Made by a program: the position numbers and the translations under genes
The notes under the pieces: model-generated
The model's database searches: none
What the model was told of the DNA's origin: nothing
Seen by the model: only the letters and a program-made list of their open reading frames with translations
Shown here: one piece after another, positions 54,001 through 61,041 of the stretch
How positions within the stretch are numbered: position 1 is the first letter of the stretch
Layout: each line of letters begins with the position of its first letter
Assembly: GCA_033344775.1 (NCBI GenBank)
Contig: JAWPMT010000002.1
Coordinates: 186,001-250,000 of the forward strand
Origin: Cytophagales bacterium
Lineage (GTDB): Bacteria > Bacteroidota > Bacteroidia > Cytophagales > Cyclobacteriaceae
Reading direction: 5' to 3'
DNA: 64,000 nucleotides

Positions 54001-54678
54001 ATCTCGTTAACTGCCTCAGATGTTAACCTTATAAATAATACGAATTGTGCCAATTCCAATGGAGTTATCCAGGTACTGAGTGTAATGGAAAATGGTGTAA
54101 GTACATCTTCGTTAGCAGATTACTCCTTTAGCTGGCAGTTTGGTGGGGTCGCATTTGTCAATGGAACGGATGGCATTCTGGGTAACCTGGGAGGAGGAAC
54201 TGATAATCAGATTACCGATGCGCTTGCAGGTAATTACATGGTTACCATGACGAATGTGGTGACGGGTTGTTCTACCATGCAAGATTTCACTTTATTGGAT
54301 GATGCGGTTGATCCGGTAATTAACCTTACGAGTACAGTGGAGGATTCTTCATGTGATGGCATAAATAATATTGGCGATGGGTCAGCATCCGTATCGATTA
54401 CGGAAGCCGGTGTTGCCATACCGCTTTCCGATTTATCCATAGAATGGTATCGAGGTTCATTTACGGCCGCTCCGGGCATATCACAGGCGAGTTTCATTGT
54501 TGACGATATTGGATCATCGGCAGGTTCGAATGCTGGCTCAGCAACGGTTGATGGAGACCTCCTATCCTTGCAGGGACTTGAAAATGGCACATACACCATA
54601 TTCGTTGAAAAAGGAAGTGTACCTAATTTGGGATGTACTTCCTATCAAGTTATTACTGTTGGTGATGGATGTGAATAA
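48004..54678 (+). CDS. SprB-like 2,224-residue secreted repeat protein
   Basis: A large exported protein, probably an adhesin. A signal peptide covers residues 1-28 (FLKYVLSVLCLIQVATLQGQ). Residues about 30-145 form the Bacteroidota N-terminal module with YINYQGLVKDVDG, LYTETHITTTTENGIYAIKI and SQILSVPYALVSDRADYA. Residues about 140-325 carry YADTADYA/SLISGYVV repeats like those in fibre proteins, followed by CTEDNAGLLRFEP and QYCDGGHWVNMH. A SprB-type repeat lies near 404-455 (GGQQPFSIAWSNGV, VKAGNYSVTITDGAG). After that come alternating Ig-like units, five with the NTVCDPxxNDPxAxDANG motif and others with GGSGDYRYEWA and a conserved cysteine. The product ends in LGCTSYQVITVGDGCE with no visible T9SS sorting domain, which is odd for such a protein. 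Confidence 0.85.
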   Translation: MKRSKESKFLKYVLSVLCLIQVATLQGQQVPQYINYQGLVKDVDGGDPIRNAEIGIRVSILDQDFIALYTETHITTTTENGIYAIKIGAGAISLGEFLEIDWVSGERHIQVELDRDGTTNGESYELMGMSQILSVPYALVSDRADYAIRSGESDSSQIANSLISGYIVEQSRKADYADTAGFAVSISSDVVPTRSFKADTADYANRSGESDAAEVANSLISGYIVDQSLNANYADTADYATLSQEAVSAQVAESLTSGYVVEKSEQAVYADSSVYTDTSDYATISGEAVTARVAQSLISGYVVDQTAYADTAAYARSGVDADSTNEIQSLSFENELLSISGSNSVTIPIRSPRIQPNEAECTEDNAGLLRFEPTRKVIQYCDGGHWVNMHAAPLSIVTNKVVDAYCESASGSVEINLTGGQQPFSIAWSNGVTDQFKIENVKAGNYSVTITDGAGRSLSQTFTVNVQQRTIDEGVSNVQPNTVCKPDSNDPMAPDHNGQVTFTPTSVQSSGGFTFQLMTSDGVTVNSDGSTNGFNEVAYATSGSTSTVTGLPDDNYQMVVTDNETLCEITHTFEILADFTNEPVIELTQVVISDNTSCDATAANGQIDASGANVLSGGSGQYLYQWFKAEDTSTPIDNDAVLSAITSGVYILTITDAQLGCITSQTFTIADDAPVITAVESLRSSNTVCDPSTNDPTAVDANGTITFTPETNGVASGNYSFALETADGTAIPNGGVHLNGTVNYNDGGAGVATTTVTGLDGDSYVMIITDLENQCAISYAFQIFDSSSGAPSVSFALSQITNNASCDANAFTGQVDVSSPGAVVGGSGDYRYEWANFSNPTVIIDNDAILNGVGGGQYMLWVIDNQAGCRSSAKTVVVVDDIPAFMLGATGITDNKVCEANNNNPGANDANGSISFNPMTGGVDLGTYTFLLKAANGPNVEDATDILDGSTHLNGTVSYDGDNIGSSGTMVTGLDAGDYYMSVTDLSNGCSALYAFNIANDATDLPVITIGNITISSNTACGNGAFDGEANATASNAVTGGSGDYRYEWASATSPGVVIDSDAILNGVDGGDYILTVTDDQTGCASTAVQVTIGDIFPTINPVVSLQINNTVCDAAENDAGDLDANGRITFTPTTTNNIVATTTVATAYNFSLATAGGTTIVNGSTHNSVNISYSTTGSVSTVTGLSGGNYVMTITDADVGCDLDYAFTIVDDATDIPLITLENISISNNTTCDNTAWTGEANAAAINAVTGGSGDYRYEWAFATAPGVLIDNDAMLNGVDGGDYILSVIDDQRGCMALPVTVTVSNDMDNPTFMVDAIGAGSAFNTVCDVTTAGDYNGAVSITTTESGPYIFNWYDGSGTSVPTAYTVTNSSQNSVLSLAPAGTYTVNISNTVNSCDTTFQVTIVNDFQDVLTSFDISSDLSVTDDNSSISNNGTITFSESDLDVALGADAPANYLVKLYAGTNVSGTPEEDSTAPYSFTSLSSGSYTVEVVNPITGCRTLAATTSIASVPVVISAGVSTLNDNTVCDPANNDPAANDANGSITFTPETDGVSSNNYTFALATSDGTSISNGAVYLDGTVTYKDNATGSSSTTVLGLAGGSYVMKITDLDNSETLDHNFVIANDASVVPVITLANITTAHNVTCDNTAYTGEADASGAVAGGSGNYAYTWANTSDPATVLDNDAVLNQVGAGTYKLTVRDLETGCEASNDQVFIDLSNIAWTVENGEVTIVNSDDCAGNTGSLVINTITQSQGGGFPEPTSTTYTDFRFQWSISGGGMLQVIPFDGLTGTFQSGESLTVGSSVSATVVGASGNFLTVSGLSESISDNDLIIGGTTGTSALVNHVLDISATSGTIGANSISGLAANDYDVAISEANCSDPDPATSTLTVTSSSIKPELQVTATQADASCDAVSATGSATVDVVYQGVIQVPSNYVFSWFESDGTSTLGTTTTSATFNINGNMASNLPDGTYYVKATDNTSHVGCESDVIEVTINNDPSVISLTASDVNLINNTNCANSNGVIQVLSVMENGVSTSSLADYSFSWQFGGVAFVNGTDGILGNLGGGTDNQITDALAGNYMVTMTNVVTGCSTMQDFTLLDDAVDPVINLTSTVEDSSCDGINNIGDGSASVSITEAGVAIPLSDLSIEWYRGSFTAAPGISQASFIVDDIGSSAGSNAGSATVDGDLLSLQGLENGTYTIFVEKGSVPNLGCTSYQVITVGDGCE

Positions 54679-54880
54679 TCCATGTTGCACCTTAATGCCA
54701 GGTTTTGTAACCGGTAAATACCCTGGTGTGCAGTGAAAAGAATCTGGCATTTCTAGTTAAATGACTTCCAAACCTATGACGTCTAACTCTTGCAAGATAA
54801 ATACCTTGAAGATTTATCGACGAAAGCCACATACCCCTTCGATTGATTTTGATAGTTGTAAAAAGGATGTAGGCCACTAC

Positions 54881-55018
54881 ATTCAGTCGCAAATGCATTG
54901 CCTGCCTCGGCAAGGCGGGCGACTGAATCTTATTCAGTATTTGCAATGCTGATTCCCTTCAAACCTATCAGGTGTAACCCCTGCATGAAGAGACTTTATA
55001 GGTTTCATTCTGTAGAAT
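54881..55018. repeat. Intergenic structured repeat, copy 3
   Basis: Perfect inverted repeat ATTCAGTCGC / GCGACTGAAT (54881-54890 / 54919-54928) encloses a hairpin GCCTGCCT / AGGCGGGC (54900-54907 / 54913-54920), then GCAATGC, then AAACCTATCAGG (54961-54972) with its partner ATAGGTTT (54998-55005), ending CATTCTGTAGAAT. It matches copy 1 along its length. Confidence 0.75.
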
Positions 55019-55076
55019 GAAGACTTTCTTTAATGTTTTCACATTGAGGTAAGCACAAATATTTACTAAAGTTGAT

Positions 55077-55091
55077 ATTTGACTGTCAAAT
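55077..55091. promoter_or_regulatory. Palindromic operator-like site upstream of the eCIS genes
   Basis: ATTTGAC-T-GTCAAAT is a perfect 7-bp dyad about 218 bp before the first eCIS gene. Its size and symmetry fit a dimeric regulator site. The regulator is unknown, and chance occurrence in AT-rich DNA is possible. Confidence 0.3.
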
Positions 55092-55308
55092 CTGTTCATA
55101 TAGAAGCCACATAATGATTAGAAATTCAGTGACTTACTGTTTTGAATACTTTAGTAGTGCCTGTCAATTTCCCTCCTGAGTTCTCCTTTTTTTTTCTCTG
55201 TTCTCCTCGTTCATTTGAATAAAGACAAGGCCAGCTATTTCGATACTTGATACTCCAGTTTCAAGGGTGTTCAGCGTATGGAATACGGCCGCTTAAAAAA
55301 GTAAGAAA

Positions 55309-55911
55309 TTGATCCACCACGCCTTACAATTCCTGACCGATGAGGTGAACACCTATCTCGATCTCATCAATGGTACCACAGATGAAGGAAAGCTGATCCT
55401 TACCAATGTGGCCACCCAGGAAGGCAACTGGGCGATCCCACCTAATAGACTGGGATTGTCACTCATCAATATAGAAGAAGAGAAGATCTTCAAAGAACAG
55501 CGGTCCTCGTTTGTCAATGCACAGGGGCTGGCTCAGAAATACAATCCGGAGATTAAGATCAACCTTTACATCTTATTTACTGCCAACTACACCAGCTCCA
55601 TGGCGGAGAACGATGGGGTAGAATACCTGGAAGGGCTCAAGCAACTTTCCTATGTACTTTCCTTCTTTCAGGGCAAGAATGTATTCACCCCGGATAACTC
55701 CCCATCATTAGATGGGACGGGTGTACAAAAGCTGGTGGTCGAGTTGTTTTCCTACAACTTCGAACAGCTGTACAACTTCTGGACTGTCCTTGGAGCCAAG
55801 TACCTGCCTTCGGTATTGTATAAAACACGGTTGATCCATTTCCAGGATGAGCGTGTGATGGAGCAACAGGAAACACTCAGCAATCTTGACCTGACCAACC
55901 TGTCAAAATAG
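55309..55911 (+). CDS. eCIS cap/terminator protein, DUF4255 (Pvc16/Afp16-like)
   Basis: A 200-residue protein that in Afp/PVC-type particles is expected to cap the tube-sheath at its distal end and set its length. The N terminus MIHHALQFLTDEVNTYLDLI and the ENDGVEYLEGLKQLSYVLSFF region match the DUF4255 family. The only start consistent with the family is TTG at 55309: an in-frame TAA lies at 55294-55296 and no ATG or GTG comes between. The FTANYTSSMAE stretch is also typical. It is the first gene of the visible eCIS cluster and is followed after 7 bp by the 366-residue gene. Identity as DUF4255 is firm; its structural role is by family analogy. Confidence 0.88.
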   Translation: MIHHALQFLTDEVNTYLDLINGTTDEGKLILTNVATQEGNWAIPPNRLGLSLINIEEEKIFKEQRSSFVNAQGLAQKYNPEIKINLYILFTANYTSSMAENDGVEYLEGLKQLSYVLSFFQGKNVFTPDNSPSLDGTGVQKLVVELFSYNFEQLYNFWTVLGAKYLPSVLYKTRLIHFQDERVMEQQETLSNLDLTNLSK

Positions 55912-55918
55912 CAGAGAG

Positions 55919-57019
55919 ATGAACTACAAAACCCTTTTCGATATCTCTTTTCTGCATAATTTCTTCGTGAATGGTATGGTCGGAAACATGTCCATCCTGC
56001 CTACTGAAGAAACCAGCACCTTGCTGAAGAACCTTAAAATGATCTTCAAAAGTGATGGCGGAGGAGAGCGTGTTTTGTACCGTACGTTCTCTAATACAGC
56101 AACACCTTTTGTCGAAGAGGATGGGAAAGTCCAATTCGTATTTACCCTATGCCCACAAAATACAGCTACGTTTCAGAACATCACCAATCTGAATCAAGGC
56201 TCTCCGTCCAAAGCATATGGTCGCAGTAAGATCCCATTCTTTGAGAATGATGGCAGTGCGGCATCTAATGATCCAGATGTGCCGGAAGAGATCCGGCATG
56301 TACTGTTGGATGCCCTGCGGCCTAAAGTGTTCACCTATTCCTATACCCTCGATCCGGTACCTGTGCCGGAAGAGACCATTCTTAAGGTGACTGGGCCTGA
56401 TGGTACGGTAGAAACGATCGAATACAATGAGACTTCCGAGATGGCGCCTGATTCCTCGGGATTGTACAATGTACCCATTGATTTTGGTCATAAGGTGAGT
56501 GGAAAGTACACGTTCACCGTTCGCAATCAGGCGGATGATACGGACCTGTTAACAGAGATCCTTTATCTGGACAATGTACTTAATACTCAAAATCCGCAAG
56601 GGATCATCCAGATCACGTATGACCCTGCAGATGACCACTTGTATGGTACCCCGGAATATTATGGGATCACCTTCATTAGGAAACAAAGCAAGTGGAAATA
56701 CTACGTGGCTAATAAGAATGGCAACGTGGACTTGAGTAGCCAAATATTAATACTGGACGATGATAGTGACGATGATACTGACATGTCCAACCCTTACGAT
56801 TCATACAATTTCACCAAAGGCGATGTGCCAGATCCGAACATCGCCATCAATGGGTATGAAACCGTAGTGTTCACTTCTTTAGAAGATATTCCTTTCTATG
56901 AAAGGCCCAAGCTTCATCTCAACCTCAAGGTTGATGGTGATGTAGTGATTGAGAATCTTCCCAACCCGCCGTTGGCTGGGGTGTGTGCTGATGTCTCTGA
57001 AATTTTTGTATTCCTATAA
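55919..57019 (+). CDS. Uncharacterised eCIS-linked protein, 366 residues
   Basis: I do not recognise a named domain. The first 40 residues (MNYKTLFDISFLHNFFVNGM) are hydrophobic but lack a cleavable-signal pattern. Most of the remainder looks beta-rich, with Ig-like segments near residues 150-210 (TILKVTGPDGTVETIEYNE, SGKYTFTVRN). An acidic linker DDDSDDDTDMSN lies near residues 280-291. The product ends in DVSEIFVFL. It sits 7 bp after the DUF4255 gene and 14 bp before the first sheath gene, so it is surely part of the operon. A structural role is likely; a cap adaptor between the terminator and the sheath is one possibility suggested by position only. Confidence 0.75.
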   Translation: MNYKTLFDISFLHNFFVNGMVGNMSILPTEETSTLLKNLKMIFKSDGGGERVLYRTFSNTATPFVEEDGKVQFVFTLCPQNTATFQNITNLNQGSPSKAYGRSKIPFFENDGSAASNDPDVPEEIRHVLLDALRPKVFTYSYTLDPVPVPEETILKVTGPDGTVETIEYNETSEMAPDSSGLYNVPIDFGHKVSGKYTFTVRNQADDTDLLTEILYLDNVLNTQNPQGIIQITYDPADDHLYGTPEYYGITFIRKQSKWKYYVANKNGNVDLSSQILILDDDSDDDTDMSNPYDSYNFTKGDVPDPNIAINGYETVVFTSLEDIPFYERPKLHLNLKVDGDVVIENLPNPPLAGVCADVSEIFVFL

Positions 57020-57033
57020 CTTAATTGTAGCAC

Positions 57034-59109
57034 ATGTTAAACCCCCGTACCCCAGGTGTATACGTACAGGAACTTTCGCTGCTTCCACCTTCGGTTGCCC
57101 CGGTAGCTACGGCCATTCCGGCTTTTATCGGGTATACGCAGAAGCGAGGCAATGGATTTCCCGCGGATACGCCTAAGAGGATCACTTCACTCGTGGATTA
57201 TGAGCAAATATTTGGCGGTCCTTTCGACGAAAATTACAAGGTCACCATTCAGGATGATCCCGATGATCCAGTCAATAATCCCCCGGTCATCGCGGCTATC
57301 AAACCAGGAGCAGACCCGAAAACGTCTCCTTACCTGTTGTATTATGCGATCCAGCATTACTTCGCCAACGGAGGAGGTCCATGTTACATCGTATCCGTTG
57401 GATTGTACGATTATGATGATCCGCATATTTTGCCAGATCGATTTACAGATGGAGTAGATGCACTGGAACAAGAGGATGAGCCTACCTTGATCGTCGTTCC
57501 TGAAGCAGTAGAACTGGATACGGTGGATAGGACAGATCTACACAATCAGATGCTGGGCCAATGCAACAAGATGCAGGACCGGTTTGCACTGATGGATGTA
57601 TTGGTAGATGAATCCCGGCTTTCGCTGGATCCGTTGGCGGATGCCAATGATTTTCGCAACGAGGTTGGGACCGAATACCTGAAATACGGGGCGGCTTATT
57701 ATCCATCACTGAAAACCACCATCACCAAATATTTTGATGACCAGACCGTAAACATTGTTGATAGTAGAGCTTCACCTAAGTATGATAAGGAACCACTCGG
57801 TACCTTACTTACCGGTACGGGAAGTGATCCCGCTAAGGCTAGTGGTAAAATTACAATTACAGACTTCAGTGCCATTGCGCCGGATCCTGCTTCTATCGAA
57901 GTGGCTGGAACATCCGGTATTTCTTTCGCCGTAGGCGGAGATAATGATGCAACCGCACTCAATATTAAGAATGCTATCGATCTTTCAGCCGCAGCGAGTA
58001 AAGTAGACGTTTCAGTCAGTGGTGCAGAGGTTACAATTACGGCCAAAGATGCAGGTGAAGTAGGGAATACTTATACCTTCGCTTATGCTGATGGCGGTGC
58101 CATACTTGAACCCTCCGGAGGCACACTGGAAGGAGGCTCAGAAGAAGGTAGAGCATATGCTACCGCTACGATCACGTTTACCAACGGATTTAAAAAAGCA
58201 CTGGATAAAGCCATCACCATTGCCAGTGAAACACCCATTACGCTGGCCTCGGCGGCGATCATAAAAGACACAGCTGCTGATACGGCTACTTCGCTGGCTG
58301 GCGCAATTACCACAGCTTCTTCTCTGGTTTCGGCCGCAGCCGAAGGCAATGTCGTTACCCTTACAGCCCTGGCAGAAGGCGAAGCCGGAAATGGCATTAA
58401 GCTGGTTTACAGTGGCTCAGCAGGATTGAGGGTCTCTGGCGCTGAACTCGAAGGAGGTACTGAAGGGGGCGATCAACCCGATGTTGCCTTGTATCAGCGG
58501 ATTCTAAAGGAATTGAATGCCTTTAAGGTTGATCTTTATCCATCTGCGGCCATGGCCGGTATATACGCGAAGGTAGACCGGAACCGCGGGGTATGGAAAG
58601 CACCAGCTAATGTCAGCATGAGCATGGTGCAAAAAACCAATGTGATGGTTTCCGCAGATGAGCAAGGCAGTCTGAATGTCGATGCCAATACCGGAAAATC
58701 CGTCAATGTGATTCGATCTTTCGCAGGAAAAGGAACCCTGGTATGGGGAGCACGTACGTTGGCCGGAAATGACAATGAGTGGCGCTATGTGCCGGTCAGA
58801 AGGCTGTTCATCTTCATCGAAGAATCCATTGAAAAAGCCAGTGAACCTTTTGTCTTTGAACCCAATGATGCCAATACCTGGGTGATAATGAAAGGGATGA
58901 TCGAGAACTTCCTGACTTCCCTATGGCGAGACGGTGCACTCGCTGGAGCAGCACCTTCCGATGCATTCTTCGTGAAAGTGGGCCTGGGTGAAACCATGAC
59001 GTCCCTGGACATTCTGGAAGGCAGATTGAACATAGAAGTAGGTATTGCAGCAGTCAGACCGGCAGAATTCATCATTCTGAAATTCTCCCATAAGCTGCAG
59101 GAGTCCTGA
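57034..59109 (+). CDS. eCIS contractile sheath protein 1, with an inserted two-copy domain
   Basis: A 691-residue tail-sheath protein. The N-terminal part is typical (TPGVYVQELSLLPPSVAPVA, IPAFIGYTQKRGNGFPADTP, YEQIFGGPF), and so is the C-terminal part (AGIYAKVDRNRGVWKAPAN, LVWGARTLAGNDNEWRYVPV, FLTSLWRDGALAGAAPSDAF). Between them, residues about 265-482 are absent from the neighbouring sheath 2. This insert consists of two related units of about 100 residues, each with a VTITAKDAGEVGN/VVTLTALAEGEAGN segment and an LEGGSEEG/LEGGTEGG ending. Sheath insertions usually face outward, so this one probably decorates the particle surface. The operon continues with sheath 2 after 37 bp. Confidence 0.93.
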   Translation: MLNPRTPGVYVQELSLLPPSVAPVATAIPAFIGYTQKRGNGFPADTPKRITSLVDYEQIFGGPFDENYKVTIQDDPDDPVNNPPVIAAIKPGADPKTSPYLLYYAIQHYFANGGGPCYIVSVGLYDYDDPHILPDRFTDGVDALEQEDEPTLIVVPEAVELDTVDRTDLHNQMLGQCNKMQDRFALMDVLVDESRLSLDPLADANDFRNEVGTEYLKYGAAYYPSLKTTITKYFDDQTVNIVDSRASPKYDKEPLGTLLTGTGSDPAKASGKITITDFSAIAPDPASIEVAGTSGISFAVGGDNDATALNIKNAIDLSAAASKVDVSVSGAEVTITAKDAGEVGNTYTFAYADGGAILEPSGGTLEGGSEEGRAYATATITFTNGFKKALDKAITIASETPITLASAAIIKDTAADTATSLAGAITTASSLVSAAAEGNVVTLTALAEGEAGNGIKLVYSGSAGLRVSGAELEGGTEGGDQPDVALYQRILKELNAFKVDLYPSAAMAGIYAKVDRNRGVWKAPANVSMSMVQKTNVMVSADEQGSLNVDANTGKSVNVIRSFAGKGTLVWGARTLAGNDNEWRYVPVRRLFIFIEESIEKASEPFVFEPNDANTWVIMKGMIENFLTSLWRDGALAGAAPSDAFFVKVGLGETMTSLDILEGRLNIEVGIAAVRPAEFIILKFSHKLQES

Positions 59110-59146
59110 TTTGAAATTGATTTAAAAACACTTAACACAATAAGAT

Positions 59147-60550
59147 ATGCCTACTTATAGTACACCCGGAGTGTACATAGAAGAGATTTCGACCCTGCCC
59201 GCTTCGGTGGCCGCGGTAGAAACGGCCATTCCTGCATTCATCGGCTACACCGAAAAAGCGGGTGACGGTAGTCCCACCAAGATTACTTCGATGCTCGATT
59301 TTGAAGAGCGCTTTGGGGGACCTTTTAAGGAAGTGCCCACCATCGAGGTAAAGGATACCAGGAACGGAGCCGCACTGACCAGTCGCGAGATCATGGTATC
59401 GATCGATGATCCCTCAGTTTTCAAATTGTATTACAGCATGCAGATGTTCTACAACAATGGCGGTGGCGCTTGCTACGTCATGTCTGTCGGAACATACAGT
59501 CCGATTGGTGTTTCAGCCGGGGAGATCACTGGTGGGATTGATGAACTGAAAAAGGTCGATGAGCCTACGTTATTGGTCTTTCCTGATGCTACCACGTTGA
59601 GCCTTTCTGATTATGGTACGGTTGTGAAAAAAGCACTATCGCATTGCAACTTATTGCAAGACCGCTTCACCATTGCCGATGTAGTAGGAGATGATTTTAC
59701 AGCGTATCGTGGTGAGTTGGGTATGTCGGATCTTAAGTATGGAGCCACTTATTATCCTGATCTCAATACTTCGCTTAATTTCCTGATCGACCATGAGGTG
59801 AGTATTACTCACACTGGGACTCCGGCTTCTCCAACCAATGATGATCCTGATTTGAGTGCTGCGGGTTCCTTTAGTGTGGATGCTTCAGATCCACCAACAC
59901 TGGCGGATATCCAGCGGGAATACCCCAATGTATACCGTAATATCCAGGCGCAGCTCAATGCTATGTACGTGACTTTGCCACCCTCGGGCACCATGGCCGG
60001 TATTTATGCAAGGGTAGATAATAATCGTGGCGTTTGGAAAGCCCCCGCCAATGTGAGTATCAATAATGTGATTGGGCCTACGGTCAAGATCACCAATGAT
60101 ATTCAGGATGGCCTCAATGTGGACCCCACGAGTGGCAAGTCCATCAATGCCATAAGAAGTTTTGTCGGCAAAGGTACCCTGGTTTGGGGCGCCAGAACAC
60201 TAGCCGGAAATGACAATGAGTGGCGGTATGTGCCGGTAAGAAGACTGTTCATTTTTGTTGAAGAGTCCGTCAAGAAGGCCACGGAATTTGTGGTGTTTGA
60301 GCCCAATGATGCCAAAACCTGGCTGAGAGTGAAAACCATGATCGAGAATTTCCTGACTTCATTATGGCGCGACGGAGCGCTGGCAGGTGCCGCGCCCTCA
60401 GATGCCTTCTTCGTGAATGTAGGACTGGGAGTCACCATGACCGCTCAGGACATCCTCGAAGGTCGCATGAATGTCGAAATAGGGATGGCCGCTGTGCGTC
60501 CTGCGGAATTCATCATCCTGAAATTCTCTCACAAGCTTCAGGAGTCTTAA
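59147..60550 (+). CDS. eCIS contractile sheath protein 2
   Basis: A 467-residue tail-sheath protein, the standard eCIS length. It starts MPTYSTPGVYIEEISTLPAS and carries IPAFIGYTEKAGDGSPTKIT, FEERFGGPF, and the C-terminal sheath core AGIYARVDNNRGVWKAPANV, WGARTLAGNDNEWRYVPVRR and FLTSLWRDGALAGAAPSDAF, ending KFSHKLQES like sheath 1. The two paralogues are most alike in this C-terminal core, which makes the inner contacts. Having more than one sheath protein is common in Afp/PVC-like systems. The tube gene follows after 55 bp. Confidence 0.95.
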   Translation: MPTYSTPGVYIEEISTLPASVAAVETAIPAFIGYTEKAGDGSPTKITSMLDFEERFGGPFKEVPTIEVKDTRNGAALTSREIMVSIDDPSVFKLYYSMQMFYNNGGGACYVMSVGTYSPIGVSAGEITGGIDELKKVDEPTLLVFPDATTLSLSDYGTVVKKALSHCNLLQDRFTIADVVGDDFTAYRGELGMSDLKYGATYYPDLNTSLNFLIDHEVSITHTGTPASPTNDDPDLSAAGSFSVDASDPPTLADIQREYPNVYRNIQAQLNAMYVTLPPSGTMAGIYARVDNNRGVWKAPANVSINNVIGPTVKITNDIQDGLNVDPTSGKSINAIRSFVGKGTLVWGARTLAGNDNEWRYVPVRRLFIFVEESVKKATEFVVFEPNDAKTWLRVKTMIENFLTSLWRDGALAGAAPSDAFFVNVGLGVTMTAQDILEGRMNVEIGMAAVRPAEFIILKFSHKLQES

Positions 60551-60605
60551 TTCAAGCATAACAAGAGATAACAATAAAATCTAAACGCAAAAACATTTAG
60601 TCATT

Positions 60606-61040
60606 ATGGCACAGTCATATCCTATCAGTCTTTTTCACTTCCAGGTCGATTGGGGTGGGTCCAGAATTGGTTTCACCGAAGTATCCGGATTGACCGTTGA
60701 ATTACAGACCATCGATTACCGGGAAGGTGATGCCCAGGAATATCAGGTTACTAAAATGCCCGGTATCCCTCAATTTTCCAACATCACGATGAAGCGCGGT
60801 ATCGCAAGAACCGATGACGATTTCGTGACCTGGATCAGTACCGTTCGTATGAATAACATCGAGCGAAGAGACCTGACCATCAGCCTACTCAATGAAGAGC
60901 ATGCACCAGTAGTCACCTGGAAAGTCAAAGAGGCGTTTCCCGTGAAAGTAGAAGGCCCTACACTTAATTCTACCGGAAACGAAGTGGCCATTGAGTCCAT
61001 TGAGTTAGCACATGAAGGACTGACAATAGAATTCGCATAA
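60606..61040 (+). CDS. eCIS inner tube protein (Pvc1/gp19-like)
   Basis: A 144-residue member of the T4-like tail-tube (gp19) family that would stack as hexamers inside the sheath. Recognisable parts are YPISLFHFQVDWGGSRIGFT, a SGLTVELQTIDYREGD segment, ITMKRGIARTDDDFVTWIST and the closing IESIELAHEGLTIEFA. The next tube-like gene begins one base after its stop (TAA-G-ATG). It is shorter and has the more regular tube features of the two, so it is assigned as the main tube subunit. Confidence 0.92.
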   Translation: MAQSYPISLFHFQVDWGGSRIGFTEVSGLTVELQTIDYREGDAQEYQVTKMPGIPQFSNITMKRGIARTDDDFVTWISTVRMNNIERRDLTISLLNEEHAPVVTWKVKEAFPVKVEGPTLNSTGNEVAIESIELAHEGLTIEFA

Positions 61041-61041
61041 G

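Larger units (their letters stand above)
54679..55308. other. 630-bp intergenic region before the eCIS operon
   Basis: No coding frame with support. It holds a partial AAACCTATGACGTCTAAC arm at 54774-54791, repeat copy 3 at 54881-55018, a perfect ATTTGAC-T-GTCAAAT palindrome at 55077-55091 and a pyrimidine-rich stretch at about 55180-55208. The best -7-like match is a single-mismatch TACTTTAG near 55148 without a well-placed -33, so the eCIS promoter is not settled. Confidence 0.6.

Noticed and set aside
48004-54678. The SprB-like protein as a tail fibre of the neighbouring eCIS.
   Set aside because: It has its own signal peptide and Ig/SprB-type repeats and is separated by 630 bp with intergenic repeats. 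eCIS parts are cytoplasmic before assembly.
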